From NCBI RefSeq assembly GCF_025698545.1, contig NC_068569.1, forward strand, positions 22,940,001 to 23,004,000: a DNA stretch of 64,000 nt. The letters are read 5' to 3'. Shown piece after piece: positions 1-11,579 of this stretch. A program made the translations under genes and the position numbers. The notes below the pieces were generated by a model. It worked only from the letters and a program-made list of their open reading frames with translations. It searched no databases and had not been told where the DNA came from. The stretch comes from Gossypium raimondii. Lineage: Eukaryota; Streptophyta; Magnoliopsida; Malvales; Malvaceae. Positions within the stretch are counted from its first letter, which is position 1; each line of letters opens with the position of its first letter.

Positions 1-1037
1 TAGAAAAATCTGGCCTTTTCTCAATCCTCATCTATCGCAATTCAAGGATGCAAAATGTGAAGCTCTTTGGTCTTTTATACCAATCTCAGGGTGTCATACC
101 AAATGCCTATGCACGAATGAAGGATTCTCCTCTCCAAAGAAACCATTTTTTATTGCTAGGTGATCATTGCTTGCTTGTTCATTGACGCTTTGTCACTAAC
201 ACGACATCTTGTCACTTTGTTCAATCAATATTATGACAACAAAATCTGAAGGGATAGTCTCAATTTAGACATTTCCTTCCCAGATATTTCAACCTTTAAA
301 CTTGGTGCGTTCTAAACAATAGTCCTGTTTTAGGTTACTGTATTATTTAGAAACTTCTAGAGTAATATGCAAAACCTCCCTTGTGAAAGTTTTATTAGTC
401 CATTAATCATTATTCCAATGCAACATGCTTGCAAAAAGCTTATAATAATGGATAAGAATAAAGTTAGTTTTGAGCATAGCTCGAAATGAATAAATTATCA
501 AAAATAGTAAAGAAAGATAATAAAGAAATTGATTGGGAATGCGTATCTTGGAAAAGAATGAAGTATTCCAAGAATAACAAATTCAAAATAAATAGTATGG
601 AGACGAGGTGCCCAGATGTCGCAGCTTGAACTTCTCTGTACAAACTTCTTGAAGACCATTTTGAGTTTGACATGTGTTTAGGAGATCTACATTACTCTGT
701 CGATGCCCCAAGATGTCGCGTACCCTTTCCTGCTGACTAAGGCATATCAAGATCACAGCATGTCCCATTCTAATCAACATTTGAGCTGCTCTGATTACCT
801 CATGCTCATTTTGATCAATGTTTGAGCCGCCCTTTTCGGGTTTTCAACTTAAATCCCCTTTGGTCTAAGGCGCCCTTTGCAGGTTTTCACCTTAGCCTCT
901 CCACTTTTATTTTTCCATTTTTCATTTTTTCACTTTTTCATTTCTCATCTTTTTTTTTTCTTTTTTTTTTTTTGCGACTCAAAGTGCCATTTGCGAGGTT
1001 TTACCTTGGTCCTTCTAAATATTTTTTTTTGGTTTAG
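1..1037 (-). mobile_element. Ty3/gypsy (Gorge-like) internal 3' region, fragment
   Basis: The stretch is similar along its whole length to 28715-29700, which lies between the integrase remnant and the 3' LTR of the element at 25083-35678. Shared landmarks are the tract containing ggtctaaggcgccctttgc (868-886 here) and the T-rich run that follows. It reads in the same direction as that element, so it is minus strand. It starts at or before the window edge and stops near 1037. No gag, pol or LTR is visible. The short frames inside it are antisense, low-complexity translations. Confidence 0.75.
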
Positions 1038-1287
1038 ACGCTAAAATGTTACTCTTTTTAACTTTATAATTCTTTTTTACATATTTAAAATTTCTTAATT
1101 TTTAAGAGACTTTATAACATGTATTTGGTTTAATTCCGTAGAATTTAATATACGTATTATAAGGATTGGCAGATAAATGAAGTTGTATTGGAGACGTCTT
1201 CAAGCTCCATAGTTTTAACAGGGAAGAGTTTTTCTTGTATGTTGAAATAATTACAAATAAATCTAATATTTTACATAAACTTGATGA
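1038..1287. other. AT-rich 3' flank of PME-A
   Basis: Spacer between the gypsy fragment and the PME-A stop codon. It does not contain the 3' block that lies about 600 bp below PME-B, C and D, so the gypsy fragment has probably replaced it. No gene is seen. Confidence 0.5.
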
Positions 1288-2889
1288 TCAGGAATGTCCC
1301 GTGGAATTGTTAGAAATGGCAGTAGAAACTTTCTTAACATGTTTGAGGGTAGATCTGATCCAACTCTTGCCACTAATCATGTTCTTAGTCAAGAAAATCT
1401 TCGCCTCTTCGGCCGTCAGCTTCTGCGACCATTCAACTCTTTTACTTGTATTAGCTCCTGGCCCGTAACATTTATACTCTCTATAGAACACCGTGCTACA
1501 AATATAAAAGAAATCAAAACAAAATGGTACTGCACCCTTTAATGAAATATAATTTATTTTGGAAGTGAAAACTATTTTCGCAATTTTGTGGATGCCTCGA
1601 TAAAGAAAGGGTGGTTTACTGAAGTCATACTTTAATTACTCACCGATGTAGGAAGTGGATTGAAGATTTATAATAATAAAAAAAGGATTACTTTTTTTTT
1701 TTTGAGACATTGAAGCATAAAATTGTGAAAACCGTCTTCACAATATCTCATAACAGATATAATTTGAAAATTCTTAGATCAATAAACAAAGTGTTAATCT
1801 TGATTGATTGTGTCAATTTTTCGTTTACCTTTGCTTGGTTGCGTCTCCCCAATCGTCCCATCCTCGTGGCAGAATGACATTAGACATATAGGTCAAGACA
1901 AAAATGACCCTGGAATAAGAACCCCATGGCCTTCCTAATATAGCAGTCCTCTCCCCAGTTATCTTGCAACCCAAGAATGTAAACCCTGTCTCCTCCGTCG
2001 GTGACCCCCTTTGTTGTGCTGTAATGGCTGAAAACTCTTCTGACAATGTATGCAAATGGCACCTCTAAAATAAATCCAAAAATAAAAATGGAATCCCAAG
2101 AAAAATTATAGTTTAATCTTCAAAGTACTTCAAATAAATAAATAAAAAGTTCGAAAATATTAAACACATTATTCAACACTTATTCGAGTAACATAAGTAA
2201 CGCATACCTCAAAAAGGGAAGCGGCATTCCCACAAATGAAGTCAACAGCTCCTTCAATGTAACAGCCGCGATAATAGTGTCTACCATTTTCATCTAGCAA
2301 TGTATCTTGGTAACCTAAAATTTTGCATCCTAAGAAAACTACCTTATCTCCAGATACCCTTAATGCCACTGCTTGAATTCCATGATGTCGGAACGTATTC
2401 TATTTACAAAAAAAAAAAAAAAAAAAAATCGATTAACTCGAGCCAAAATGTTTTAATTTATGAACGTACGGAATAGATGAGTAAGAAAGTATAGAATCAA
2501 TGTGATGTTTTATATACCTTAATCGTTATATATTGACCAACAAAATTCGAGGCCAACACAGTAAAAGTAGCGGATTCAATTATATTTCCACTATCATTCC
2601 TCGTTATTACCGTGCTATTTGTCTTGGAACCGCTTACCGTAATGAAAGGTTTGTCTCCAGGCACAATGATCTTTTCATTGTAGATTCCAGGCTTAACCAA
2701 TATGAAAAAAGGTTGTTTGTTGTTTGATGGCACGGCATCAATAGCGTCTTGTATCTTTTTATAGTCTCCTTTCCCTGATTGGTCAACTCTTATAACTACA
2801 GCCGCAGCTGAAGTTTCAGCAGCATCTGCTCGAGGGGTGGTACTCGCCATCAACGTGAACATAGTTACAAAAAAGATGAAAGCAGCCAT
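1288..2889 (-). CDS. PME-A: pectinesterase, intact four-exon gene
   Basis: Secreted pectin methylesterase (glycan esterase family CE8), which removes methyl groups from wall homogalacturonan. Exons are 2889-2518, 2399-2208, 2064-1829 and 1495-1288. All introns are GT-AG, and the 1008-nt joined frame encodes 335 residues. Residues 1 to about 23 form a signal peptide (hydrophobic [10 protein letters not shown], then ADA). There is no N-terminal PRO/PMEI domain, so this is the short type. Active-site residues, by alignment with carrot PME, are Q133 (in IQAVALR), Q155-D156 (YQDTL), D177 (VDFICG) and R233/W235 (LGRPW). The usual Phe in DFIFG is Cys here. The C-terminus has the WDDWGD and EYKCYGPGA motifs. 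It is the most divergent complete member of the array and the only one keeping the first active-site Gln. The start is the first ATG before the signal peptide. Expression is not known. Confidence 0.93.
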
Positions 2890-2937
2890 TGTTACAAACT
2901 GAAGATTGTAATGAGCAGATTATGAAGGATATTGTTG

Positions 2938-2946
2938 TTTTATATA
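2938..2946 (-). promoter_or_regulatory. TATA box of PME-A
   Basis: The minus strand reads TATATAAAA about 50 bp before the ATG. In PME-B, C and D the matching box is 107-120 bp upstream, because A lacks part of the leader. The 5' UTR of A would be only about 20 nt. This is inference from position and consensus. Confidence 0.5.
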
Positions 2947-3312
2947 TTATGTGGGGGCCGATTTCTTGCCATGGAAGTGTTACACATAAACACATCAATT
3001 TTCAAGCAATCGTGTGTAGATTAACTCAACATTATGTCAGAAAAAAGAAAAGGGTGCGGTTTTCCCAAATTCAAGCAGCCGGCAACTGGAAAATTTGGCT
3101 TTTTTCCACCACTGAATGATTATAAAAGTGGATTTAGTTGAAAATGAAGATAAATTAATTATTTCTCTATGGTTAATTAATTGTTGGACTACTGTATCGT
3201 ATTCATTAAACTAACATCTGATTTAATTTAATTTAACCCCAATTGAAAGGAATTTATTAGGTGCGGCTACTTGAGATTAAAGTTAGAAATGTTAATTGGA
3301 AAAATGAAATTT
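2947..3312. other. PME-A upstream flank
   Basis: Similar to the upstream flanks of PME-B (from 23050), C (from 39650) and D (from 49180). It includes the conserved stretch gatttcttgccatggaagtg near 2960. It is a candidate promoter; no other gene is seen. Confidence 0.55.
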
Positions 3313-3946
3313 TTTTTGCAATCTCTTAATTTTTTTAAAAGATAAATTCATTAATTTATTTAATGAATAAGACCATATAAATTAGGGGAAAAAATAATAA
3401 ACTTTAACAACACAACAAAAACTTCAGCTTCAATATAAATCAACAAAAGAACCGAGCATCCACCAAACTAAATAGGATGACGACAAAACCAACCAAAAAT
3501 CACTCGCAAAAACAAGACTTCATGCATAAACAAGACTAAAAAGCGTACTATAAGAGTAGACAAAACTTCTAAAAGTGAAGAGTTATAAAACGATGAAAAA
3601 AACAAACAAAAAAAACATATAAAACTTAATATAACACGAGTCCAAACCGACTTATGAAATCATTTATTATTCTGAAATACTCTCAAACTAAAAAAAAATT
3701 AAGAAGTCAACAAGGCACCATCATCTATCCATCATAACTTGTGAAGACAATAAAAATATCCACAAAATAGATCTACAAATTGAAAAGAGAGAAGACACCT
3801 AGAGCGAATGAGGAAAAAAAAGAGAATTGATGAGTAAGAGAAAAAGGCAGATGGTAGCTAACCTAGAAGCTAACACGGCTGCTAAATAAAAACAAAAAGA
3901 TAAGAAACAAACAACTTAAAAAAAAAAAAGTTTTTGCAATATCTTA
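3313..3946 (-). mobile_element. 5'-truncated LINE/retroposon tail with target duplication
   Basis: A 602-bp insert (3329-3930) interrupts sequence that is continuous upstream of PME-B and PME-C. It is flanked by tttttgcaatctctta (3313-3328) and tttttgcaatatctta (3931-3946), a 15/16 match. On the minus strand it ends in ATTTATCTTTT and a short A run, like plant LINE 3' ends, so minus is the likelier orientation. A T/A run also lies at the other end, so orientation is not certain. There is no coding capacity. Confidence 0.6.
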
Positions 3947-4418
3947 GTGTTGCAAAGCTTTGAAATTGCTTAAAATCTAACTACCCTTAGGATCTACCCT
4001 TTTCACCTGCTTGGGCTTTGTTTATATTTTGGTACTTTTGGGTCAGCCCATTGTTTAAGCTCCAAATCTAGTCAAAATGTGCTGAAAAGGTATCCATTAA
4101 TTAAGGTTCAAATCTTTATCAGCCCAAGATCATTCAACTTATGTTGGATTAGACTTGTTGATGGATCCAATTGTTCATTCAAGCTCGTTATAGAAATCAA
4201 TCTAACCTTGAATATAGCATTTTATCTATGTTGGTACCAGCGTTTTTACTAAAATGAAATTTTGAGGAAAAAAAAATCTTCTCCTATACTTGAAAGAAAC
4301 ATTGGGTAATTAGGGATTGAAAATTGGTAGAGCTGTAGTTGAACTCTTAGACATATGTCACTTGAATTCATTTGCAAGAAAATCCAAATTTTAGTTCAAA
4401 TCAAATGACATTATTGGC
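3947..4418. other. PME upstream block (paralogous flank)
   Basis: Resumes the PME upstream flank after the insert. It parallels 23730-24215 upstream of PME-B, with shared landmarks gcttgggctttg, acttttgggtcagc and atttgaattcatttgca. No gene is seen. Confidence 0.6.
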
Positions 4419-4581
4419 TCCAATCATGTTCTTTGCCAATAAAATGTCCGCCTCTTTGGTCGTTAACTGTTGCGACCATTCAACCCTTTTTCTATTATTG
4501 GCTCTTGGTCCATCACATTTATATTCGCTATAGAACACCGTGCTGCAAATATCAAACAATAAATTTGTTAAGCATTGGTTT
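4419..4581 (-). pseudogene. PME-E: fragment of pectinesterase exon 4
   Basis: Minus-strand exon 4 with an intact intron-3 acceptor (exon begins 4542). It encodes the VFYSEYKC region and the motif around [17 protein letters not shown]. It stops near 4419, before the normal C-terminal exon end. Upstream (4543-4581) is the start of intron 3, cut by the LTR that begins at 4582. Exons 1-3 are absent. This is a remnant of one more array member. Confidence 0.8.
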
Positions 4582-5488
4582 TGTCGAAACCTTTTTTTGA
4601 AATCAACCTTTTATTTTTATTTTTATTTTTAAAATAAAAATGGGAGTTGCCACCAATTCTTTTTATTAAGTGTGATCGGATCATTTCATAATTTGATCAT
4701 TTTAATAAAAAGGTTAGATTTACTAAAACGATGGTTTTCGGTCTACAAAATCTAGGCAATGGGTTTGGGAGTCGGTTATGCATGAGGAAGGATTATCACC
4801 CTCGTAACGCCCAAAATTGGTACTTAGTTGATTAATTGATGTCTTAGTATCGAGAATAGAAAATTTGAAGAAAATTTAAACACAATCCTACATTGCATGA
4901 TGATATTTGGTTAAGGTATCGCTTAACTAAATTTTGTGGAAAAAGGACTTTATGTCGAGTTAATCAAGAAGGAAAGATCATGTCCCGTAAGTTAGAACAG
5001 AATCCCTCAAATTATCGAAAATAGTTAGAATAATCGTCATGTTGATTGTTACTTAAATCTTGTTTTTTTAGTTATTTTGAATAGGATATTCGATTACTTT
5101 GGTTCTAGAAAGATGCTATACTCCGTAAGTTAGGAGCACGACTTCTTCGAATCCCAAAAATAATGAACATTGTCTTGGTTTTGAATATTTACTATGTATT
5201 ACGTAAAATGAATATAATTTTTTTTAAAACGATATACATTTATTTGGGCATAATGTAAAAACGGATAAATGTATTTTAACAGACGGCACGATGATTAGTA
5301 AAATAAGGCAAAATAATAAGGTGAAGAAATAAAATAATGACGTAAATAAATAAATAGATGAATAGAGAAAATAAATAAAAGGTAAAATAAAATGTGATAC
5401 TTGTGAGTAATAATAAAGCAGATATAATGAAACATCAATTTATAACAATGATATCATGTTGTGATTGCTTATCATAACATGAATAATG

Positions 5489-5524
<36 letters not shown>

Positions 5525-6164
5525 CAAAAAGAAAGAAAAAATGCATAATGAAAAGAAAATATAAATAATATCAAATTTAAATATTTAAAAGGTGAAAGAA
5601 TAACAAATAAATAGATAAAACAAATATAAATAATATTAAATTTAAATGTTTAAAAGTAAAAGAAAAACAAATAAATAGATAAAACAAATATTAGTAATAT
5701 CAAAATTAAAATATTTAAAAAGTAAAAATAACAAATAAATAAATAGATAAAACAAATATAAATAATATCAAATTTTAAGTATTAAAAGAGCAAAAGAATA
5801 ACGAATAAATAAATAAATAGATAAAACAAATATAGATAGTATCAAATTTAAATATTTAAAAGTAAAATAATAACAAATAAATAAATAGATAAAAATATAA
5901 ATAATATCAAATTTAAATATTTACAAGTAAAAGAATAAAAAATAAATAGATAAAACAAATATAAATAAAATCAAATTTAAATATTTAAAAAGTAAAAGTA
6001 TAATAAATAAATAAATAAATAGATAGATAAAACAACTCATAAAAGGATGAAATTAATTGAAGGAATGACTGAAGTGAAATTTAAACGAAATTAAAAGCAT
6101 AAATCATAATAAAATAAATAAACTAAATAATAAAACAAAATAAAAGACTAAAATTGGACACGCG
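4582..6164 (-). mobile_element. Truncated Ty3/gypsy LTR (TGTCGAAAC family)
   Basis: Begins TGTCGAAACC inside the PME-E remnant and matches the start of the solo LTR at 43993, including gggagt(c/t)gccaccaat and the gtctacaaaatctag tract. Read on the minus strand this is the LTR 3' end. The opposite terminus (TGTAATAGGCC type) is missing, so it is truncated near 6164. It contains an (aat)n microsatellite (about 5490-5522) and a minisatellite. Confidence 0.7.
5560..6040. repeat. AT-rich minisatellite, about 62-70-bp unit, about 7 copies
   Basis: The unit contains aaataaatagataaaacaaa and tatcaaatttaaatattta. Copies start near 5572, 5635, 5700, 5768, 5841, 5909 and 5970. It lies inside the truncated LTR and is noncoding. 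Confidence 0.75.
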
Positions 6165-6590
6165 AAAAGGAGAGAGTTGGTAAAACTTTTATGAGGTTGA
6201 TATTCTCTAAACTAAAATTTTAATATCGCATAAAAATATATTTTAAAATTTTATATAATATTATGACTTTCACGAGTCTAAGATTATTTGAAGTTAAATT
6301 GAAGCCGATCATTAAGTTTGACAAATAAAAACATTACATAAATTAATTTCTCTCTTTTACCTTTTTATTTGTTTTGATTGGACAGAAAAGAGTAAAAGTT
6401 TAATTACAAAAGCAAATAATTTCCACTTTTTATAATATTTTTTAAGTTTAACAGTTTTTGAAATAATTACAAATGAATAAATGAATAAGTTTAATATGAT
6501 TACATATACAAACGAATCTTATAAGAGGTAGAGAAAAGAATAAAGAAATCAATATTACAACATGGGCTAACAATAATTAATTAATGTTGT
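6165..6590. other. PME 3' flank of a deleted gene
   Basis: 6165-6360 matches 24236-24420. 6370-6590 matches the 3' flanks of PME-B (from 21412), C (from 38000) and D (from 46195), ending in gctaacaataattaattaatgttgt, which in those copies runs straight into the PME stop region. Here the gene itself is missing. Confidence 0.75.
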
Positions 6591-6976
6591 TTTTACCTAT
6601 TAAAATTGTTTTTACCTTCCTTTGCCTAACTTTTGCTCCAATTTGAAGTAATTAAATAAAAAAAAACTATCCAACGAGAGAAATAAAATTTCTTTCTGTT
6701 GATTTTCTTACCTTTATTACTTCAAACTTCGACTTCTTAAAAGAATTCCCTTTACGTATCTAAAATTTCATAATTAAGGATTATAATTTCCTTCACAAAT
6801 TGATTTTGTATTATATACTTGTTGCGATTAAGGCAGTGTAAAAGTTTAAAGAATGATATTTTATTATTATAGAATTACAGTACCAACGTAAGTATGGCTA
6901 ACAAATTAAATTAGGGATTCATATCAAAGTAATCACTATTGTATTAATGAATGTATCATTTTTATACTGGTATTAG
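6591..6976. other. PME distal upstream flank joined to the 3' flank
   Basis: Matches 40640-40987, which lies more than 1.1 kb upstream of the PME-C start, with landmarks ggattataatttccttcaca and ttgattttgtattatatact. Its direct join to a PME 3' flank marks a deletion that removed a whole PME gene and its promoter. Confidence 0.72.
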
Positions 6977-7050
6977 TGTCACGGGCCACAGATCAAAACT
7001 CGTGACGATTGCACAAAAAACGTCTCATAGAGGTCAACTGATAAAATGAA
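6977..7050. mobile_element. LTR stub, allelic in position to 40988-41586
   Basis: Begins TGTCACGGGCCACAGATC after attag. It matches the first about 75 bp of the LTR-like insert at 40988 (cgtgacgattgcac, acgtctcatag), then diverges. The insertion was therefore present before the two flanks were duplicated. Confidence 0.5.
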
Positions 7051-8853
7051 GCTCATTTTATTTTATTTTGAAAAGCATAAATCAGACGAACTATTTAAAC
7101 CATTTAACTAATATCCGACAGAAAACCCAAAACCAAAAATAAAGCCCGAAAATTAGTTCAAAAGTCCAAAAAATTTAATTAATAATTAAATTAAACCATC
7201 TTATGCAAGGGAAATCCAATCCGAGTCTATGAGATGTCGCCAATCCCTAATCCTGCGAATTACCTGAGGAGATAAAGTAAACGGGTGAGCTATGAAGCTC
7301 AGTGTATGACTTAACTCAAGCATAAGTACAAATAATGTAATAAACAGATCATAATATCACAAAGAATTTTATGACGATCAATCAAGCAGAATTGAGAATG
7401 CATGATTATGTCAATGCAGTATTTTCTCAGAAAAGCATAATGCATATTTTAATTTCAAAAATTTCCTACTCAACTCCGCTAGACACCAAATAAAATTCCC
7501 CAGAATTTGTGTATCTAAAACGCACCAACAGATAATTGTGGTCGAGTTACCATCTTTGCAATCAAGCTACCAGAACAGATATGTGATTAAACTACCAGAT
7601 AGTGCAGATCATTAAACTATCAGAACTTCCTCCTTACCATATCATCCCAACCCCATGCAATGAACGATAAACATGTTGAACATGCAATCTTATATTTAAC
7701 ATAAATCAATAGGCATGAGATTCATGCCTTACAGAACAAATGTGTTAAATTCCAACAATAACAAATCAGATTCGCCATAAAGTTACATGCAACATCAAAT
7801 CTCATATCATGATATACCCAGATTAATCACGCTTAATTGCAAACACAGCAGACCAGAATGTGCTGATAGTAAATACAGATTTGTAGATCAGATATACCAT
7901 TTTACACAACTTAGCATGCTTTCAAAAAAATGTACATACATCATTAACATACCAAGCATTCTCTATCAGTTACAAACGTAACCATATAACAGATACAGTA
8001 CTATTGCTAACCTCGAACCAATGACCCAAAACACAACCTATACTAATATGCTTGGAACGGACCCACACGTCCGTGTGGCTTACACGCTCTTACTGGCCAC
8101 ACGAGCCAACTACACGCTCGTATGGCTCACATGGCCGGACACACGACCAACCACGCGCCCGTGTGGCTCACACAACCCAACACACAGTCGTGTGGCGTCG
8201 ACTGAAAATTTTGATTTTGCATAGTTTTACTAGTTTCCGTGTTAAAGACACACACCTGACTATTTTCTCGAGATGTTCACACCACAGCAACAACCAAATT
8301 CTACAGACATATAAATAATTTGACCAATTAATAACCACATATAAAGATTCGACCCTTACTTCCTAAAACATTCGGCCATTTATAAAAAAGGCATTCGACC
8401 CTAACAAGTTAATTTATCGCCAACCAGACCCTAACTTGGGTGTTTTGACACTTACCCTCGAAGAGAAAATTATCGAAACCCTCAACTCGTCGAAAGAGTT
8501 TGCGCCTTACAATCCCACCTAACAGAGTCATCATCAATTAGAACATCATTCAACCAAAATTAATCCAACAAACCTCCCAAGGAAACTGAAACAATCTTCT
8601 TAAAACAAAACTAACAAATTACACTTACTTGAAGATTAAAATAGGAAGAAACACAATCGAGATGGTGACAAGACAGAATATAGGGCGTCAATGAAGTGAA
8701 CACCATAGTGCTATTTGCTATTTAATGGAACAAAAAAAAAGGAAAAGAAACAATAAAAGAAGTAGGAAGCAAAAGAAATTCGGTAGAAAGAGTTATAGCA
8801 AAAGAAATCACGTGAAAGAAAACAAAAACAACAAAAAAAAAGATTGAGGGGAT
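7051..8853 (-). mobile_element. LTR-derived repetitive DNA, first part
   Basis: No gene. The tract gggtgagctatgaagctcagtg (near 7285) and the repeated CACACG/CGTGTGG words at 8063-8200 are the kind of sequence found in cotton gypsy LTRs, read on the minus strand. The stretch appears to resume at 11291 after the solo LTR. Ends were not resolved. The 64-88-residue frames at 7787-8318 are not convincing genes. Confidence 0.4.
8063..8200. repeat. Cluster of CACACG/CGTGTGG inverted words
   Basis: Short self-complementary words such as ccacacgtccgtgtgg recur with ccacacgagc, gcgcccgtgtgg and cagtcgtgtgg. They could form hairpins. This is a GC-rich island in AT-rich DNA. Confidence 0.6.
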
Positions 8854-11290
8854 TGTAACATCCTCACTTAAAAAAAAAAGAAGAGAAGAAGAATATTTAC
8901 GGTAGAAGTGCTTGAATAAGTGATCTATAAATAAATAGTAGTATAAGAAATTGTGATTGTTTTAAAAAACCGTCAAACATGAAAACACAGAGGATTATTA
9001 GTAGGAGTATATAGTTAAGTTAAAATTTGGTATCGAGTTCAGAATTAAATTGAATAAGTTAGAAAAGTATAGAGACTAAAGTGCAATTATCCTAATTTAT
9101 TTTGATAGAAAGGACTTAATAACAATATTTCCATTACATAAAAAATCAATGGTTTCATGATGACTTTTAAATAATTTTTTATTAAGTAATAATATTTTAT
9201 TAATTAATATTATAATATATATAAAGAGAAAAAGAGAGAAAGATAACATCTTTCTCATCTTCTTTCTTTTCACGTCAAACAAGGGGGAAGACAAAAAGTT
9301 CTTCCATCATTCTCCTTTAAATTCAAGTGTAAGGTATGGTTTTCTTCAAAAAAAAAATTTAGGTTTTGAATCTTTGAAGCTTGCTTTACATATATATACC
9401 AATAGTTTTTTATTTTATCAAGTATTTTAAAAGTTTTCATTAAAGGATATTGATGGAAGTTTAGAAAACTTAAGTGAAGTAGATATATTTTTGGGTAGAA
9501 AATTATTAGAAGATGAGTTCTAGCTTGTTAGAAGTATGAAAAAGAAATAAAAATGGATGAAAAGTTTATTTGGTATATTTGGCCATGTTAAAGGGGAAGT
9601 AGAGAACATTGGCCACTTTGTGTAATAATATTGGTGCTAAATGATAGCTTGTGTAGCGGTGAGTACTCTGGTGAAGATGGAATTGAAAACGGATAATCGA
9701 GCCTAAAGATATGCGAATTTCGGACTAGAAAACTTAAGTTGTCAATATGAATAATCATGCATATTTAAGTTTATTTTTATTAGTTTTAGTTTTAGAATGG
9801 ATAAATGATGTTGTTTCGTAATGAATTACTCCTATTGTAGCTAAAAACGATGCGAACATCTTGAAGGAGAAAGGCGAAAAAAAGAGTAAAGCGATTAAAA
9901 CTTCGGTTTGTGCTAATATCTTATTTTCATTACATAAAGCTTTAAAATATTTAATTTAATATGACTAGTTATATTTATTTTATTTTTATGAGTTTTGGAT
10001 GAGTTTGAATAATTTAGTTAATATTTATAAAATTATGTTTCGAGAAGAATACTATGTTTTTCATAAGACTAAATTAGCGAATTCATTGTTATGATTTGGA
10101 TTTGAGTATTATGATTTTAGATGATTAAGCAAGAAAATACTTAATATGTTTCAAATTGGAAGCCTATTTTACATTAGGCGATTTGTGATTTGAACATGAA
10201 ACAGAATTGAAATTAGAATTATATGAAAATGGAATTGAAATGGATCATGGAATTTGATTTTTACCCCGTTTCACCAAGTTAGACGAAATCAGATATAGTT
10301 GGCATGCCATAGAGTCTTTATGTCAGAGAATTTAGATCTCCCCAATTCCCAGAGGGTTAAGGGGGAAAAGGCCAAGTCGGTCAGTTGTTATTATTGTTAG
10401 CCCCAATTCCCAGAGGGTCGTGGGCTACTCTGATAGCCATTGTTGCCAAACAATTCAGGGTGGTGGATTCGTGTATTTGGTTATGAGTCTAAACTTTAGT
10501 ACAGGGTCTAAATTGAAAGAAAACAAATACAAAACTTGAATTTATTTGATTTTCCATATTGTGCAAATTAAATTAATTCCTCGATTTTAAATTTAATTAA
10601 AAAATTTATTTTCTTTATTCGATTTGTCAATATCAAAATATTAAATTTTATTACTATTAGAATTTTCTTTTATTGTGATGCTATTAATGATATTTATATT
10701 CATGTTTTAGTTTATTTCTATTAATTAGTTTGTGTCCAATGCTTATGTAATGATTTATATGATATTAGCACCACTGAGCATAAAAATTGCTCAGCATACG
10801 GTTTGTCTATTTTTCCGTGCGTAGATAGTTAGATTCGTTAGATCATTCTAGTAGCATCTGAAGAACCGAAGTTCAGCTCAAATAATGTTGGTGAAGAGTT
10901 TACTTTATAGTTGATGTAAATGGCATGTACCTAGGCTTATAAATATATAATATTATGACGTAAACTGAATTTAAATATTTTCATTATGTTTTCTTAGCTA
11001 GTATTTTATAACTAATGTTTTGATAAAATAGTTAAGTATAGAAATCTAGTTTATTGATATGTTTTGAGAAATCGTAGTGCTAGGAATTGATTTGGGAGAT
11101 AATTTGTGAAAATCTAAATTTTGCAAGGGGTTTTATACAAAATAGGCAGAAATGCTACTGAAATTTTTATAAAATAATTTTACCACTACGTTTCCTTTTC
11201 AAAAAAAAATGGAAAAGTGAGTTGCTTCGGCAACGAAATGTGACCTTTTATATCTGGATCAAACAACTGGGTTAGGTATAAGGTGTCACA
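8854..11290 (+). mobile_element. Solo LTR, about 2.4 kb, Ty3/gypsy type
   Basis: Starts TGTAACATCC and ends AAGGTGTCACA, the TGTAACAxCC...GGTGTxACA pattern common in plant gypsy LTRs. Flanks are GGGAT (8849-8853) and GGGAC (11291-11295), a 4/5 match to a 5-bp target duplication. Inside are a TATA-like tatataaagag (about 9219) and a cactgagcataaaaattgctcagc hairpin (about 10770). No internal coding region or second LTR, so it is a solo LTR left by recombination. Confidence 0.7.
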
Positions 11291-11579
11291 GGGACGATCA
11301 AACGTTAGAGGTCTAAATCCTAATCAGATTTTCTCATTTTTAAATTCAATTCAATTTCTGACCGTATGAGTGACACAGTAAGGAGAAACAAAAATAATTC
11401 ACATTTTGCACATAGTAAGATTCAAACTTAAAACTTAAGGGTCAGCTAGAGCCTTACCACTAAATCAACAAGCTTATTCTTGCTAACAACTCGCCAAAAA
11501 TAAAAGATAACCTAGATCTGGCAAGCTAGATATAGGAATAAAAATACTTAAAATTCAAGAGAAAAAATTTAACACAGGA
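11291..11579. mobile_element. LTR-derived repetitive DNA, second part
   Basis: Continuation of 7051-8853 after the solo LTR insertion, ending where the Athila-like LTR begins. No gene is seen. Confidence 0.35.

Noticed and set aside
822-1037. Plus-strand frame rich in Phe and Leu (also 29505-29867)
   Set aside because: T-rich noncoding end of a gypsy element, translated on the wrong strand; no domain or start context.
1235-1542. Open frames on the plus strand across PME-A exon 4 (also 21529-21777, 21852-22076, 38137-38385, 38460-38684, 48021-48206)
   Set aside because: They are antisense to confirmed PME exons and owe their openness to the codon pattern of the other strand.
7787-8318. Short genes on the plus strand at 7787, 8021 and 8052
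   Set aside because: Overlapping frames over repetitive hairpin words, no recognisable domain, within LTR-like DNA.
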